From the NCBI RefSeq assembly GCF_004320535.1, contig NZ_SIHY01000001.1:2108001-2172000 (forward strand): DNA of 64,000 bases, in the 5' to 3' direction. The first letter of the stretch is position 1. Every line of letters begins with the position of its first letter. The notes below the pieces were generated by a model. The model was not told where the DNA came from. It searched no databases and saw nothing but the letters and a program-made list of their open reading frames with translations. A program made the translations under genes and the position numbers. Positions 34,704-44,109 of the stretch are shown piece by piece. The stretch is from Arthrobacter sp. S41 (lineage in GTDB: Bacteria; Actinomycetota; Actinomycetes; Actinomycetales; Micrococcaceae).

Positions 34704-36308
34704 GTGAAGACGCTTCGTTCCCAACCGGATCCCGCAGCATTTGCGAGCCATACTCAAACCAACGCCACCCTGCTGGCGGACCTGCATCAACGCCTCGAAC
34801 GCGCTGGGCGCGGTGGCTCGCAAAAGTCTCGGGAACGCCATGTAGCACGCGGTAAGCTACTGCCCCGCGAGCGTGTGGACCAACTACTCGATGACGGTTC
34901 ACCGTTTTTGGAAATTGCTCCACTGGCCGCCGAAGGCATGTATGGCGGCGCCTGCCCCGGCGCCGGAATGATCGCAGGTATCGGTTTGGTCCACGGCCGA
35001 CACGTGCTGATCATTGCCAATGACGCCACCGTCAAGGGTGGCACCTACTTCCCGATGACGGTGAAAAAGCACCTGCGCGCACAAGAGATCGCATTAGAAA
35101 ACCGACTGCCTTGCATCTACTTGGTGGATTCCGGCGGCGCATTTTTGCCGATGCAAGATGAGGTCTTCCCGGACCGCGATCACTTCGGCCGGATTTTTTA
35201 CAACCAAGCGCAGCTTTCAGCAAAGAAGGTCCCACAGCTGGCCGCGGTCCTCGGATCCTGCACCGCCGGCGGCGCCTACGTTCCGGCGATGAGCGACGAG
35301 ACGGTCATCGTACGCAACCAAGGCACCATCTTCCTTGGCGGTCCACCACTGGTGAAGGCTGCCATCGGTGAGATTGTCACCGCAGAGGAATTAGGTGGCG
35401 GAGACCTGCACGCCAAAACCTCCGGGGTGGTGGATCATCTGGCCGAAAACGATGAGCATGCGCTGATGATCATCCGCGACATCGTTTCCACCCTGCCGCT
35501 CAACCCCACCCCGGCATGGAACATTGCCGAGCAGGTAACGGAACCGCTCTATCCAGGCACCGAACTATCCGGCGTTGTTCCGGTAGACGTCAACGCACCC
35601 TATGACGTGCACGAAGTCATCGCCCGAATTGTGGACGGCAGTAAATTCCATGAGTTCAAAGCCGACTACGGCACCACCCTGGTCACCGGATTTGCGCATA
35701 TCCACGGCCACCAAGTCGGGATCATTGCGAACAACGGGGTACTCTTCTCCGAGTCGGCCATGAAGGGTGCCCACTTCATCGAGCTCTGCGACCAGCGTGG
35801 TATCCCGCTGATCTTCCTGCAGAATCTCGCCGGGTTTATGGTGGGCAGCGACTATGAGGCGGACGGCATCGCCAAGCATGGAGCCAAGATGGTCACCGCG
35901 GTAGCAACCGCCCGGGTCCCCAAGTTGACCGTTATCATCGGCGGATCCTTTGGCGCAGGCAACTATTCAATGTGTGGACGGGCCTACTCCCCACGCTTCT
36001 TGTGGATGTGGCCCAATGCGCGCATCTCGGTGATGGGCGGCAACCAAGCCTCCTCGGTACTGGCCACGGTTAAGCGTGACGGGATCGAAGCCGGTGGTGG
36101 CTCCTGGAGCAGCGACGAAGAAGAGGACTTCAAAGCCCCCATCCGCGAGCAATACGAAACTCAAGGAAACCCGTACTATTCCACCGCGCGTTTATGGGAT
36201 GACGGAGTCATTGACCCAGCCGATACCCGCCGGGTGCTTGGCCTTGCCTTAGATGTTTGCGCCCGAACCGAATTACCAGAGACCAGCTTCGGTCTCTTCA
36301 GGATGTAG
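34704..36308 (+). CDS. accD1: Acyl-CoA carboxylase carboxyltransferase subunit (methylcrotonyl-CoA type)
   Basis: The 534-residue beta subunit moves CO2 from carboxybiotin to an acyl-CoA. It has [23 protein letters not shown] at the N-terminus, the double crotonase fold, [16 protein letters not shown] near residue 175 and a second oxyanion region [20 protein letters not shown] near 412. These features match MccB/LiuB and mycobacterial AccD1 better than propionyl-CoA carboxylase. It is followed by the biotin-carrying subunit gene, and the context points to leucine breakdown (3-methylcrotonyl-CoA). Confidence 0.92.
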   Translation: MKTLRSQPDPAAFASHTQTNATLLADLHQRLERAGRGGSQKSRERHVARGKLLPRERVDQLLDDGSPFLEIAPLAAEGMYGGACPGAGMIAGIGLVHGRHVLIIANDATVKGGTYFPMTVKKHLRAQEIALENRLPCIYLVDSGGAFLPMQDEVFPDRDHFGRIFYNQAQLSAKKVPQLAAVLGSCTAGGAYVPAMSDETVIVRNQGTIFLGGPPLVKAAIGEIVTAEELGGGDLHAKTSGVVDHLAENDEHALMIIRDIVSTLPLNPTPAWNIAEQVTEPLYPGTELSGVVPVDVNAPYDVHEVIARIVDGSKFHEFKADYGTTLVTGFAHIHGHQVGIIANNGVLFSESAMKGAHFIELCDQRGIPLIFLQNLAGFMVGSDYEADGIAKHGAKMVTAVATARVPKLTVIIGGSFGAGNYSMCGRAYSPRFLWMWPNARISVMGGNQASSVLATVKRDGIEAGGGSWSSDEEEDFKAPIREQYETQGNPYYSTARLWDDGVIDPADTRRVLGLALDVCARTELPETSFGLFRM

Positions 36309-36323
36309 GCCCAGGAGATCACC

Positions 36324-38285
36324 ATGAACAGCAAACTTTTTGATACGGTCCTGGTCGCCAACCGCGGAGAAATCGCGGTGCGCATTATTCGCACCCTGCG
36401 AGCGCTGGGCATCCGTTCCGTTGCGGTCTACTCCGACGCTGATGCTCAAGCATTACACGTTACCCAAGCCGATACCGCGGTCCGTCTTGGCGGTGCTCCC
36501 GCCAATGAGAGCTACCTAAACATCAACGCGGTCATTGATGCCTGCAAGACCAGCGGGGCCCAAGCGGTGCACCCAGGTTATGGTTTCCTTTCCGAGAATG
36601 TGGAATTCGCCCGCGCCTTAGAAGCTGCCGGGATCACCTTCATTGGTCCACCGGTGGACTCCATCAATCTCATGGGTGACAAGATCCGTTCCAAAAACCA
36701 CGTGCAGTCCCATCAGGTTCCGGTGGTTCCGGGCATTGCAGAACCGGGCTTGAGCGATGAACAGCTCCTGGCGGCGGCCTCCGATGTAGGTTTCCCGCTC
36801 TTGATCAAGCCTTCGGCCGGCGGCGGTGGCAAGGGTATGTTCGCTGTGGAATCCGTAGATCAGCTCCCCGAAGCTCTATCCAGCGCTCGGCGCACCGCGC
36901 TGAACGCCTTTGGCGATGACACCTTGTTCTTGGAACGCTTGGTGCGCAATCCCCGGCATATCGAGGTACAGATTCTGGCTGATTCGCACGGCAACACCGT
37001 GCACCTCGGCGAGCGCGAATGCTCGCTACAGCGCAGACATCAGAAGGTCATCGAGGAAGCGCCTGCCCCGCTGTTCGAAAATCTGGAGCACGGCGCACAA
37101 ATCCGTGAACGCATCGGAGCATCCGCCGTAGCTGCCGCGCAGTCGGTCGGATACGTGGGCGCTGGAACCGTGGAGTTCTTGGTCAGCGACGAAAATCCGG
37201 ACGAGTTCTTCTTCATGGAAATGAATACCCGTTTGCAGGTGGAGCATCCGGTCACCGAAGAAGTGGTGCGGGTTAACGGAGAAAAACTGGATCTGGTGGA
37301 TTGGCAGGTGCGCATCGCAGCCGGTCAAACACTGAACTTCACTCAGGAACAGGTATTGCTCGTTGGCCACGCAATCGAGGCACGCCTGTACGCAGAAGAC
37401 CCATCGGCCGGTTTCCTGCCCTCGGTCGGAACCGTGCTGAAGGTTCGAGAACCGGTCAACGTGCGTGTAGATAGTTCCCTGCGCGAAGGGCTAGAAATCA
37501 GTGCCCACTATGATCCGATGCTGGCCAAGTTGATCGCTTGGGGTCAGGATCGAACCGAGGCGTTGACCAAGCTGGACCGCGCTCTGGCGGACACCGTTGT
37601 ACTGGGCGTACTGACCAACAACGAATATTTGCGCCTGCTGTTGGCCGATGAACAGGTGGCCGCCGGACAGTTGGATACTAATCTCATTGCGCGCAAGATG
37701 GATCAGTTCACCTTCCGCACTATCGGTCCCAGCGAATTGGCGCTGGCTGCTCAGCTGGAATATCAGCAAGTACCTACACTGCGCACCCCGTGGGGCGTCC
37801 GCGATGGCTGGCGGGCCGGGGTGCACCGCCCGATCATCATGCACTTCGAAGTTGGTGATACTCACGTCCAAACGTCACTGCCGGTTGGAGCCGAGCCCAC
37901 AAGCATCGAACATGCTTTTGCCCCCGATGGCACCCTGTGGCTCAGCGATCAGGGATGGAGCTCTGCCTTTCGCAAACTGTCACGTGAAGAAGTACTCGAA
38001 CGCCAGTTGGCCAGCCTGGCCAAAGAATCGGGCACCTACTCCCCCGATGTACAGACTCCAATGCCGGGCACCGTCATCTCTGTGCAAGTCAGCGACGGTC
38101 AACAGGTAAGCGCTGGCCAGGTGCTGGCCATTGTGGAAGCGATGAAGATGGAGCACCAGCTGCTGGCTCCGGTTGACGGAATTGTTCACATCTCGGCGCT
38201 ACAGGCAGGAGATCTGGTCAAGGCCAAACAGGTGATCGCCACCGTGGAACCAATCCTAGAAACTGAACAGGAGCACCGAGCATGA
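36324..38285 (+). CDS. accA1: Acyl-CoA carboxylase biotin carboxylase/carrier subunit (methylcrotonyl-CoA type)
   Basis: The 653-residue alpha subunit has a biotin carboxylase domain (residues 5-450; VANRGEIAVRIIRTLRALG, the ATP-grasp loop GGGGKGM and EMNTRLQVEHPVTE). A linker region follows, then a C-terminal biotinyl domain with the lysine in EAMKMEH near residue 616. AGGAG is 6 nt upstream of the ATG. It ends in an ATGA overlap with the MaoC gene. With AccD1 it forms a biotin-dependent carboxylase, most likely for 3-methylcrotonyl-CoA. Confidence 0.94.
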   Translation: MNSKLFDTVLVANRGEIAVRIIRTLRALGIRSVAVYSDADAQALHVTQADTAVRLGGAPANESYLNINAVIDACKTSGAQAVHPGYGFLSENVEFARALEAAGITFIGPPVDSINLMGDKIRSKNHVQSHQVPVVPGIAEPGLSDEQLLAAASDVGFPLLIKPSAGGGGKGMFAVESVDQLPEALSSARRTALNAFGDDTLFLERLVRNPRHIEVQILADSHGNTVHLGERECSLQRRHQKVIEEAPAPLFENLEHGAQIRERIGASAVAAAQSVGYVGAGTVEFLVSDENPDEFFFMEMNTRLQVEHPVTEEVVRVNGEKLDLVDWQVRIAAGQTLNFTQEQVLLVGHAIEARLYAEDPSAGFLPSVGTVLKVREPVNVRVDSSLREGLEISAHYDPMLAKLIAWGQDRTEALTKLDRALADTVVLGVLTNNEYLRLLLADEQVAAGQLDTNLIARKMDQFTFRTIGPSELALAAQLEYQQVPTLRTPWGVRDGWRAGVHRPIIMHFEVGDTHVQTSLPVGAEPTSIEHAFAPDGTLWLSDQGWSSAFRKLSREEVLERQLASLAKESGTYSPDVQTPMPGTVISVQVSDGQQVSAGQVLAIVEAMKMEHQLLAPVDGIVHISALQAGDLVKAKQVIATVEPILETEQEHRA

Positions 38286-38788
38286 GCCAGCAACGATTTG
38301 AACAGCGCGGCCTGTATTTTGATGAACTGGTGCTGGGAGCCAGCTACGTTCACAAGCCCGGTCGCACCCTGAGCGAGGCGGATAACATCGCCTTCACCAC
38401 CATGACCATGAACAATCAGGGCTTACATCTGGATGCCGCGTGGGCCGCCACCCAACCATTCGGCAGGCCGCTGATTAATTCACTGTTGACGCTGAGCACC
38501 ATGATTGGTCAATCGGTGGCGCAGCTGACCGAAGGCACCATCATTGGCCAGCTGGGCATCAACGACGTGCGCTTCCCTCACCCGATGTTCCACGGCGATA
38601 CCCTGTACACCGAAACCGAGATCACCGAATTGCGCCCCTCCAAATCTCGACCCGGCCAAGGCTTAGCCTCGATGACGCATACCGGACGCAACCAGCACGG
38701 CGAGATTGTCGCCACCGCCACCCGCACCTGTTTGATGTGGACCCAACAGGCGCACCAAGAATCGTTGAAGGCAGAGTCCGATGACTAG
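38282..38788 (+). CDS. MaoC-family (R)-hydratase/dehydratase
   Basis: The 168-residue hot-dog protein has the MaoC pattern YFDELVLGASYVHKPGRTLSEADNIAFTTMTMNNQGLHLDAAWA, where aspartate and histidine of the hydratase motif lie in the QGLHLD segment, and DVRFPHPMFHGDTLYTETEI. It corresponds to the MaoC gene next to accA1-accD1 in mycobacteria (Rv2499c type). It probably hydrates an unsaturated branched acyl-CoA. Overlaps on both sides show tight coupling. Confidence 0.88.
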   Translation: MSQQRFEQRGLYFDELVLGASYVHKPGRTLSEADNIAFTTMTMNNQGLHLDAAWAATQPFGRPLINSLLTLSTMIGQSVAQLTEGTIIGQLGINDVRFPHPMFHGDTLYTETEITELRPSKSRPGQGLASMTHTGRNQHGEIVATATRTCLMWTQQAHQESLKAESDD

Positions 38789-39596
38789 TTTCCAGATGGG
38801 TCCGGCTATTCTCTTCTACCCTGCGGACCGGCCGGAGCGTTTTACCAAGGCCGCGGATCGGGCCGATGCGGTAATCATTGATTTAGAAGATGCTGTGGCC
38901 CATGAAAATAAGGACGCAGCCCGCACTGCACTGGTGGAAAGCAGCCTAGATCCGGCGCGCACCATTGTGCGAGTGAACCCCGTAGACACCGAACACTTCG
39001 CCCGCGACCTTGAAGCGGTACGGCGTACCAACTACACCACGCTCATGTTGCCCAAGGCGCAGTCGGCCGCGGAACCTGCCCAGCTAGCTGGCTACGACGT
39101 GGTGGCGCTGTGTGAAACCGCGGCCGGCATCGCCAACGTGGCGCAGATTGCGGCAGCCTCGAATGTGGTGGCCTTGATGTGGGGTGCCGAAGATCTGATT
39201 GCCTCGCTGGGCGGGACCTCATCGCGCCATAACGATGGCAGCTACCGCCAGGTCGCCAGCTTTGCCCGTTCCCAGGTGCTTATCCATGCGGTAGCCAACG
39301 GAAAGGCTGCCATCGACTCGGTGTATCTGAACATCCCAGACGCCGAAGGATTGTTCCTCGAATCTCAGGATGCCAAGGCCTCTGGCTTCGCGGCCAAAGC
39401 CTCCATCCATCCCAACCAGATGCAGATTATCCGTCAGGCCTACGCGCCAACGGCAGCCGAAGTGGCCTTGGCCGAACGCATCCTCGCCGAGGCCAAAACC
39501 CATCCGGGCGTTTTCTCTTTGGACGGGAAAATGGTGGATGAACCCTTGCTGCGTCAGGCTCGGGCTACCCTCGCCAGCGCCGCGAAGCTGGGCTAA
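38781..39596 (+). CDS. citE: CitE-like lyase (HpcH/HpaI aldolase superfamily)
   Basis: The 271-residue TIM-barrel protein has LFYPADRPERFTKAADRADAVIIDLEDAVAHENKD at the N-terminus, VRVNPVDTEHFARDL, ALCETAAGIANVAQIA and MWGAEDLIASLGG, all typical of CitE-like enzymes with Mg-binding Glu and Asp. Stand-alone CitE proteins without CitD/CitF act on beta-hydroxyacyl-CoA thioesters rather than on citrate. It overlaps the MaoC gene by 8 nt and ends the carboxylase operon. The stop overlaps the convergent ABC cassette gene by 4 bp. Confidence 0.9.
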   Translation: MTSFQMGPAILFYPADRPERFTKAADRADAVIIDLEDAVAHENKDAARTALVESSLDPARTIVRVNPVDTEHFARDLEAVRRTNYTTLMLPKAQSAAEPAQLAGYDVVALCETAAGIANVAQIAAASNVVALMWGAEDLIASLGGTSSRHNDGSYRQVASFARSQVLIHAVANGKAAIDSVYLNIPDAEGLFLESQDAKASGFAAKASIHPNQMQIIRQAYAPTAAEVALAERILAEAKTHPGVFSLDGKMVDEPLLRQARATLASAAKLG

Positions 39597-40210
39597 CTGC
39601 TTGACCGGGCAGTTGTGCCAGCTAACGGCCTTCGTCGAAGAACATATAACAATGTCAGCAAACAGCCCGAACCAATAGTTGCCAGTCCCCACGGATCACT
39701 GAGGTTTCTACCCAAGATCCAAGCCCATCCGCGGACCTCGCCTATCGAATTTCGCGCAAAGGCTGAAGCAATCAGCAAATAGACGACTGGAACAAGCCCA
39801 GCAAATCGGTTGATACCGAGGGCTCTTGCACTCGACCAAAGTACCAAGAGCCCAAGCACGTCCCTGACCATCAGCCAAGCAGCAGCATTGTCATGCACCA
39901 CGATGCCAGTGAGATGAGAAACGGCGCAGACCAGCGCAACCAATCCCGCGGCCATCAGCATTGAATGAGCCACCACGTTTCGCACTGAGGCTTCTGTCCA
40001 ATACAGTTCAGCGGATTGAAGCATTGCTCCCGTCAATACCACCAGAATCACGCTGGGGACAACGGGCGCTGGCATCGTCGAAGGGCCAATAAGCGAACTC
40101 AAGAATGGAATTGGTAGGTTGATATTTCCTGCCATTGTTCCCAGAATGCTCGCGATAGCGGCGCCAATCATTGCCACCCGATAGTGTCGAGCCTTCATTG
40201 CCCACTTCAC
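39593..40210 (-). CDS. Membrane protein of an unknown ABC exporter cassette
   Basis: The roughly 205-residue protein has about six transmembrane helices and no recognised motif apart from general ABC-2 permease character. GTG 40210 is likely because it overlaps the upstream stop as GTGA; ATG 40198 is an alternative. It is the third gene of the leftward cassette. Its base composition is lower in GC than the carboxylase operon it abuts. Confidence 0.6.
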   Translation of the reverse strand: MKWAMKARHYRVAMIGAAIASILGTMAGNINLPIPFLSSLIGPSTMPAPVVPSVILVVLTGAMLQSAELYWTEASVRNVVAHSMLMAAGLVALVCAVSHLTGIVVHDNAAAWLMVRDVLGLLVLWSSARALGINRFAGLVPVVYLLIASAFARNSIGEVRGWAWILGRNLSDPWGLATIGSGCLLTLLYVLRRRPLAGTTARSSS

Positions 40211-41553
40211 CGGACACCCGCGCTGACCGCATCCGGAAGTCGGCATGTACTTAGTCGGTCATAGGCTACCGTTACCCACTGAGTCTGTGACTTTTCGTCT
40301 AACTTGCGCAGTTTGCTCCACTGCCCAAAAAAATCCGTCTCGTCCGGGATCGAGACCGATTCCAGCATGCTCGTATCCGGCAAGCCTGCCCGTTCGTCCG
40401 GTGCAAGTACTTCCTGAGCCGCAGTTTGAACTGACCAAGCCTTCAGTACTTCGGCCCATCCGTAAACATCAGCGGAGGTTTCTTGAGGACACTCAATGTA
40501 GGTAAGAGCATCCGCGTAAGTGCTGGCTGCCGATTCAACTGCACGGGTGCGCGATTGGCCTGGTGCGGCCATGACATTTGCAACGCCCTCGTCTGAGAGG
40601 ACCGGCACTTGTGCTGTGCTAGTTGAATAGACCTTGGTTATTTTTCGCATCCCATGGTGTTCTAAGGCCTCGAAAGTATCGGCATACACCGGACGAGTAT
40701 CTCCACGTGCCAGCTGTGTTGGGAACAGGCAGACTTCTGGAACGGTTGCGGAGCATTCAGCTTCTGATAGTGGGCGAGCTTTCACCGGGGTCGCCGCCAC
40801 CTGACGCGCAATGAACAAGCCCAGCGAAGCCGCCAGGACGAGCACCAGCAGACCTGCGGTGACACGCAACCAGGCGGCCTTTCCACGGGGCAGGATCTTC
40901 CTACCGCTGACGCCCATGGCCAGGAGCACAAATCCGAAGAAGCCTAGGACCGAGAACACCATCAAAGAATAGACAGCAGCGACATCCAAGGTTTCGACCG
41001 GGGAGCAGCAACCTTCCAAAGCGAGCCCCGCCAAATATCTCACTGGTACAAAGTCAAAGCTCCAGGCGAATCCAAGCCAAATATAGGAGACCACCAACGC
41101 CAGAGGAACTGCAAAGCGCGCTCGTAGCCATGTGCCGAGGAACATCCCTATTCCCGCATGGAAGAACAAAGCACTGAACAGACCGACGGCGATGAGAACT
41201 GGGAATCTGTTGGGTGAAGAACCAGCTTTGCCCAGCAATAGGAGAATTCCGACAAGTTGGATGAGAGCGCCGGCTACAAGACTGGGCCAGAGCCGCGCAA
41301 AGGCCACTATTATTTTGCCCCGTACCGCGATCTCGGTGACTCCCCGACTGGAACTATCACGCCCTACTTCGAGAGCGGCTGAGACGCTGACCAATGACGC
41401 AGCAAATATGAGCAGTAGCGCATAGGCCGCCACGGCTGATTGAGCATCGGCCAAGACCCGCTCCGCTGACACATACTGATGCACATACAATGCCGCCAAG
41501 ATCATGCCGGGGGCCAACAGCCACCACGCTGGTCGACGAGTTATAGGAAGCAT
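40207..41553 (-). CDS. ABC-2-like membrane protein with extracytoplasmic domain
   Basis: The 448-residue protein has six helices in its first 240 residues, where VGRDSSSRGVTEIAVRGKIIVAFARLWPSLVAG resembles the cytoplasmic loop of ABC-2 permeases. One more helix near 230-250 is followed by an external domain of about 190 residues with cysteines (SEAECSATVPEVCLF, YIECPQET). The stop is 40207. It follows the ATPase gene by 2 nt. The substrate is unknown; this layout suits peptide or lipid export or self-protection. Confidence 0.65.
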   Translation of the reverse strand: MLPITRRPAWWLLAPGMILAALYVHQYVSAERVLADAQSAVAAYALLLIFAASLVSVSAALEVGRDSSSRGVTEIAVRGKIIVAFARLWPSLVAGALIQLVGILLLLGKAGSSPNRFPVLIAVGLFSALFFHAGIGMFLGTWLRARFAVPLALVVSYIWLGFAWSFDFVPVRYLAGLALEGCCSPVETLDVAAVYSLMVFSVLGFFGFVLLAMGVSGRKILPRGKAAWLRVTAGLLVLVLAASLGLFIARQVAATPVKARPLSEAECSATVPEVCLFPTQLARGDTRPVYADTFEALEHHGMRKITKVYSTSTAQVPVLSDEGVANVMAAPGQSRTRAVESAASTYADALTYIECPQETSADVYGWAEVLKAWSVQTAAQEVLAPDERAGLPDTSMLESVSIPDETDFFGQWSKLRKLDEKSQTQWVTVAYDRLSTCRLPDAVSAGVR

Positions 41554-41555
41554 CC

Positions 41556-42311
41556 TCAGATCTCGCCTTCAACTAATGCCGCATAGGCCAGCCGTACTCG
41601 ATCACGAGAATCCGTAACACTCGCTGGAGCCACTGCCATGAACTCGTTGACCGATCCGTTGAACCGTACGCGCCCACCAACAAGCACAACTACATGATCA
41701 AAAGATCCGTCGATGTCCTCGGTCTGATGCGTGGAAACCACGGTTATGTTCTCATCATTCAAGGAGGCCAAGATCTGACGGAACCGATCCCGCTGGCTAG
41801 GGTCGAGTCCTGCGGTAGGCTCGTCCAAGAGAACTACGCCCGCCTGGTGAACTAGTGCGCCAGCTAGACCTAGTCGTCGTTGCTGTCCGCCTGATAGTTC
41901 AGTAGCTTTCTTTTCAGAAAGAGTCTCTAGCCCGACGGCTAAAAGCGCTTGCGGCGCCGCTTCTTTGACAGCCTTCCTAGACATCCCTTTCAGCCAGCCA
42001 GAGTACCTGACGTGTTCCAAAACAGTGAGTCCGGCGACGGGCGAAAAGTCTTGCGGTAACCATGCCACAAGCCGTCGGAATTTTCCCAAGTGGCGAGCGC
42101 TGATTCGTTCCCCGCTGGCCTCGATAATCTCGATACTTCCGGCGGAGGGCGTCACTACGCTTGCCATAAGGGACATCATTGTAGACTTCCCGGCGCCATT
42201 GGGGCCCAAGAGTGCTGTTTTTCCAGAGTGGAACTCAAGATTCAGATCTTGAAAAATTTTCGCCTTGGACGAGTATGCGTAACTAGCTGCACAGATCTTA
42301 ATGCTCTTCAT
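41556..42311 (-). CDS. ABC transporter ATP-binding protein of the unknown cassette
   Basis: The 251-residue ATPase has Walker A GPNGAGKST near residue 37, the Q-loop WLPQDFSP, the signature LSGGQQRRLGLAGALVHQ, Walker B VVLLDEPTAGLDPSQ and the switch VVSTHQTEDID. It resembles CcmA/NatA-like ATPases of ABC-2 exporters. It is the first gene of the three-gene leftward cassette and is preceded by an AT-rich gap. Confidence 0.9.
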   Translation of the reverse strand: MKSIKICAASYAYSSKAKIFQDLNLEFHSGKTALLGPNGAGKSTMMSLMASVVTPSAGSIEIIEASGERISARHLGKFRRLVAWLPQDFSPVAGLTVLEHVRYSGWLKGMSRKAVKEAAPQALLAVGLETLSEKKATELSGGQQRRLGLAGALVHQAGVVLLDEPTAGLDPSQRDRFRQILASLNDENITVVSTHQTEDIDGSFDHVVVLVGGRVRFNGSVNEFMAVAPASVTDSRDRVRLAYAALVEGEI

Positions 42312-42700
42312 CAGGCAGGGCAGTCCTTACTCCGGCTAGGGCGCTTGCCCGTAGCTTGTGGCTCAACAAAAGTAGACTCCTGCAAAATGGGCGACTGACG
42401 ATCGTTGTACCTCTTAAATGATATTTAGTTTATTATCACTAGATGGGTCAAAAGATAGATTGACCTCACATAATGAAACAGACGTAAGTATTTTTCTGAT
42501 GTAGAACTTAATGTCAATTTCAGAACGTTGACGACAAGGGAATGCGACAGTTCGCACTGTCATCCGCGCCCCTCGGTTGACTGCACAGTGCCCCAGCAAG
42601 TGACTACCCAACAGGAAACGCGGCGCGTGGGCTGTTGTTGCGCAAGGCAAGATTAGTCACGAACAAGGCCACAGGTGCGTGCCAGTGTGATGCTTTGTTT
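42312..42700. other. AT-rich intergenic region upstream of the ABC cassette
   Basis: No gene is visible. The stretch around 42411-42520 falls to about 30-35 percent GC. It carries an inverted repeat GGTCAA/TTGACC (42446-42465) and another, GACAGT/ACTGTC (42546-42561). The promoter of the leftward cassette must be here. Confidence 0.5.
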
Positions 42701-44020
42701 ATGAACGATCAGCCCGACTCCGCAATAACTCCGCCTTCCGCCCGGCGTCCCCGAGTACACCGGGCTTGGCTGGTAGCCATCGTCACCACTTTGGCGTTGG
42801 TTGTGGCAGCGGCTTTTCGGTCCACCGCCGGCGCATTTTTTGAACCTCTTGAAGCAGAGTTCGGCTGGCAGCGTTCCCAACTGTCCACGGCAGTAACCAT
42901 CAACCTGGTGGTTTACAGCTTGGCCGCACCTTTTGCTGCCACCTTGCTGGAACGCTATTCGATGCGCAAGGTGGCGATGGCAGCTTTGGCCTTGGTGGCT
43001 ACCGGCGCCGGACTGTCCGTTTTTATCAACCACTACTGGCAGTTGTGGTTGCTTTGGGGCGTGCTTGTCGGATTGGGAACCGGCGCCATGGCCTTGGTCT
43101 TCGGTTCAGTAGTCGCCAACCGCTAGTTCAGCAAGCGACGAGGTCTGGTGATGGGGCTGTTCTCTGGCGCCAACGCTGCTGGCCAGCTGATCTTTTTACT
43201 TTCCATCGTTGCCATCATTGAAAACGGCTCCTGGCGGATTGCGGCCCTCGTGGTCACCGCCTTTGCCCTACTGATCATTCCGCTTTTACGTTGGCCTTTT
43301 GCCAACTCCCCAGCCGAGGTCGGGGTACTGCCCTACGGCGCGACCGCACCTGCAGTTCCCGCTGCGAAGCCCGAAGGATCCATGGCTGCGGCGACCTTAC
43401 GGGTGCTCTTCAGCTCTGCTCGATACCCGGCATTCTGGGTGCTGGCGATGACCTTCTGGATCTGTGGCTGGTCGACTAACGGCCTGGTTCAGACGCACTT
43501 CATTCCTGCTGCGCACGATCACGGAATGCCTGCCACCACGGCATCAGGATTGTTGGCACTCATCGGTGCCTTCGACATTCTCGGAACAGCATTTTCGGGC
43601 TGGCTCACCGACCGCATACGCCCATGGCTGCTGTTAGCTGTGTACTACCTGCTGCGCGGAATGTCGCTACTGTTCTTGCACACCCTGATGGGCCCCACAG
43701 TTCAGCCGATGATGTGGATCTTCATCGTCTTGTATGGCCTGGACTGGGTAGCCACGGTTCCGCCTACGGTGGCCTTGTGCCGGCAGTACTTTGGCCCGGT
43801 TAAAGCAACTGTCGTTTTTGGTTGGGTGTTCGCTTTCAATATGGTCGGCGCAGGTGCCGGATCCCTGACTGCAGGCCTATCCCGAGAGACCACCGGAAGT
43901 TATCTGGCCGCGTGGATTACCGCTGCAGTGTTGTGTTTTGCAGCTGCTGCCAGCTTGCTGTTGATGCCCCGCATGCGTCAGGCGGTCGAGTCGCCAGTGA
44001 TTGAACCCGTCCCGTCATAG
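42701..44020 (+). pseudogene. MFS transporter interrupted by an in-frame amber codon
   Basis: Translation in one frame from ATG 42701 to 44020 gives a complete 12-helix major facilitator protein. The only fault is TAG at 43124-43126, in the motif NR-stop-FSKRRGLVMGLFSGA. Relatives commonly read NRWF at this loop, so a TGG to TAG change is likely. The left part holds about four helices and the right part (ATG 43148 or GTG 43145, with GAGG upstream) about eight. Neither half alone should transport. The substrate is unknown; the fold resembles oxalate/formate-antiporter-like carriers. No frameshift is needed. Confidence 0.85.
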
Positions 44021-44109
44021 ACGTGCCCTGGCTGTAAATGCTCATCTACCCGGTGCATCGGGAGCGATAGAAACACCCGCACTCGCGCAGGGCTGCATTC
44101 CTCGGTGTT

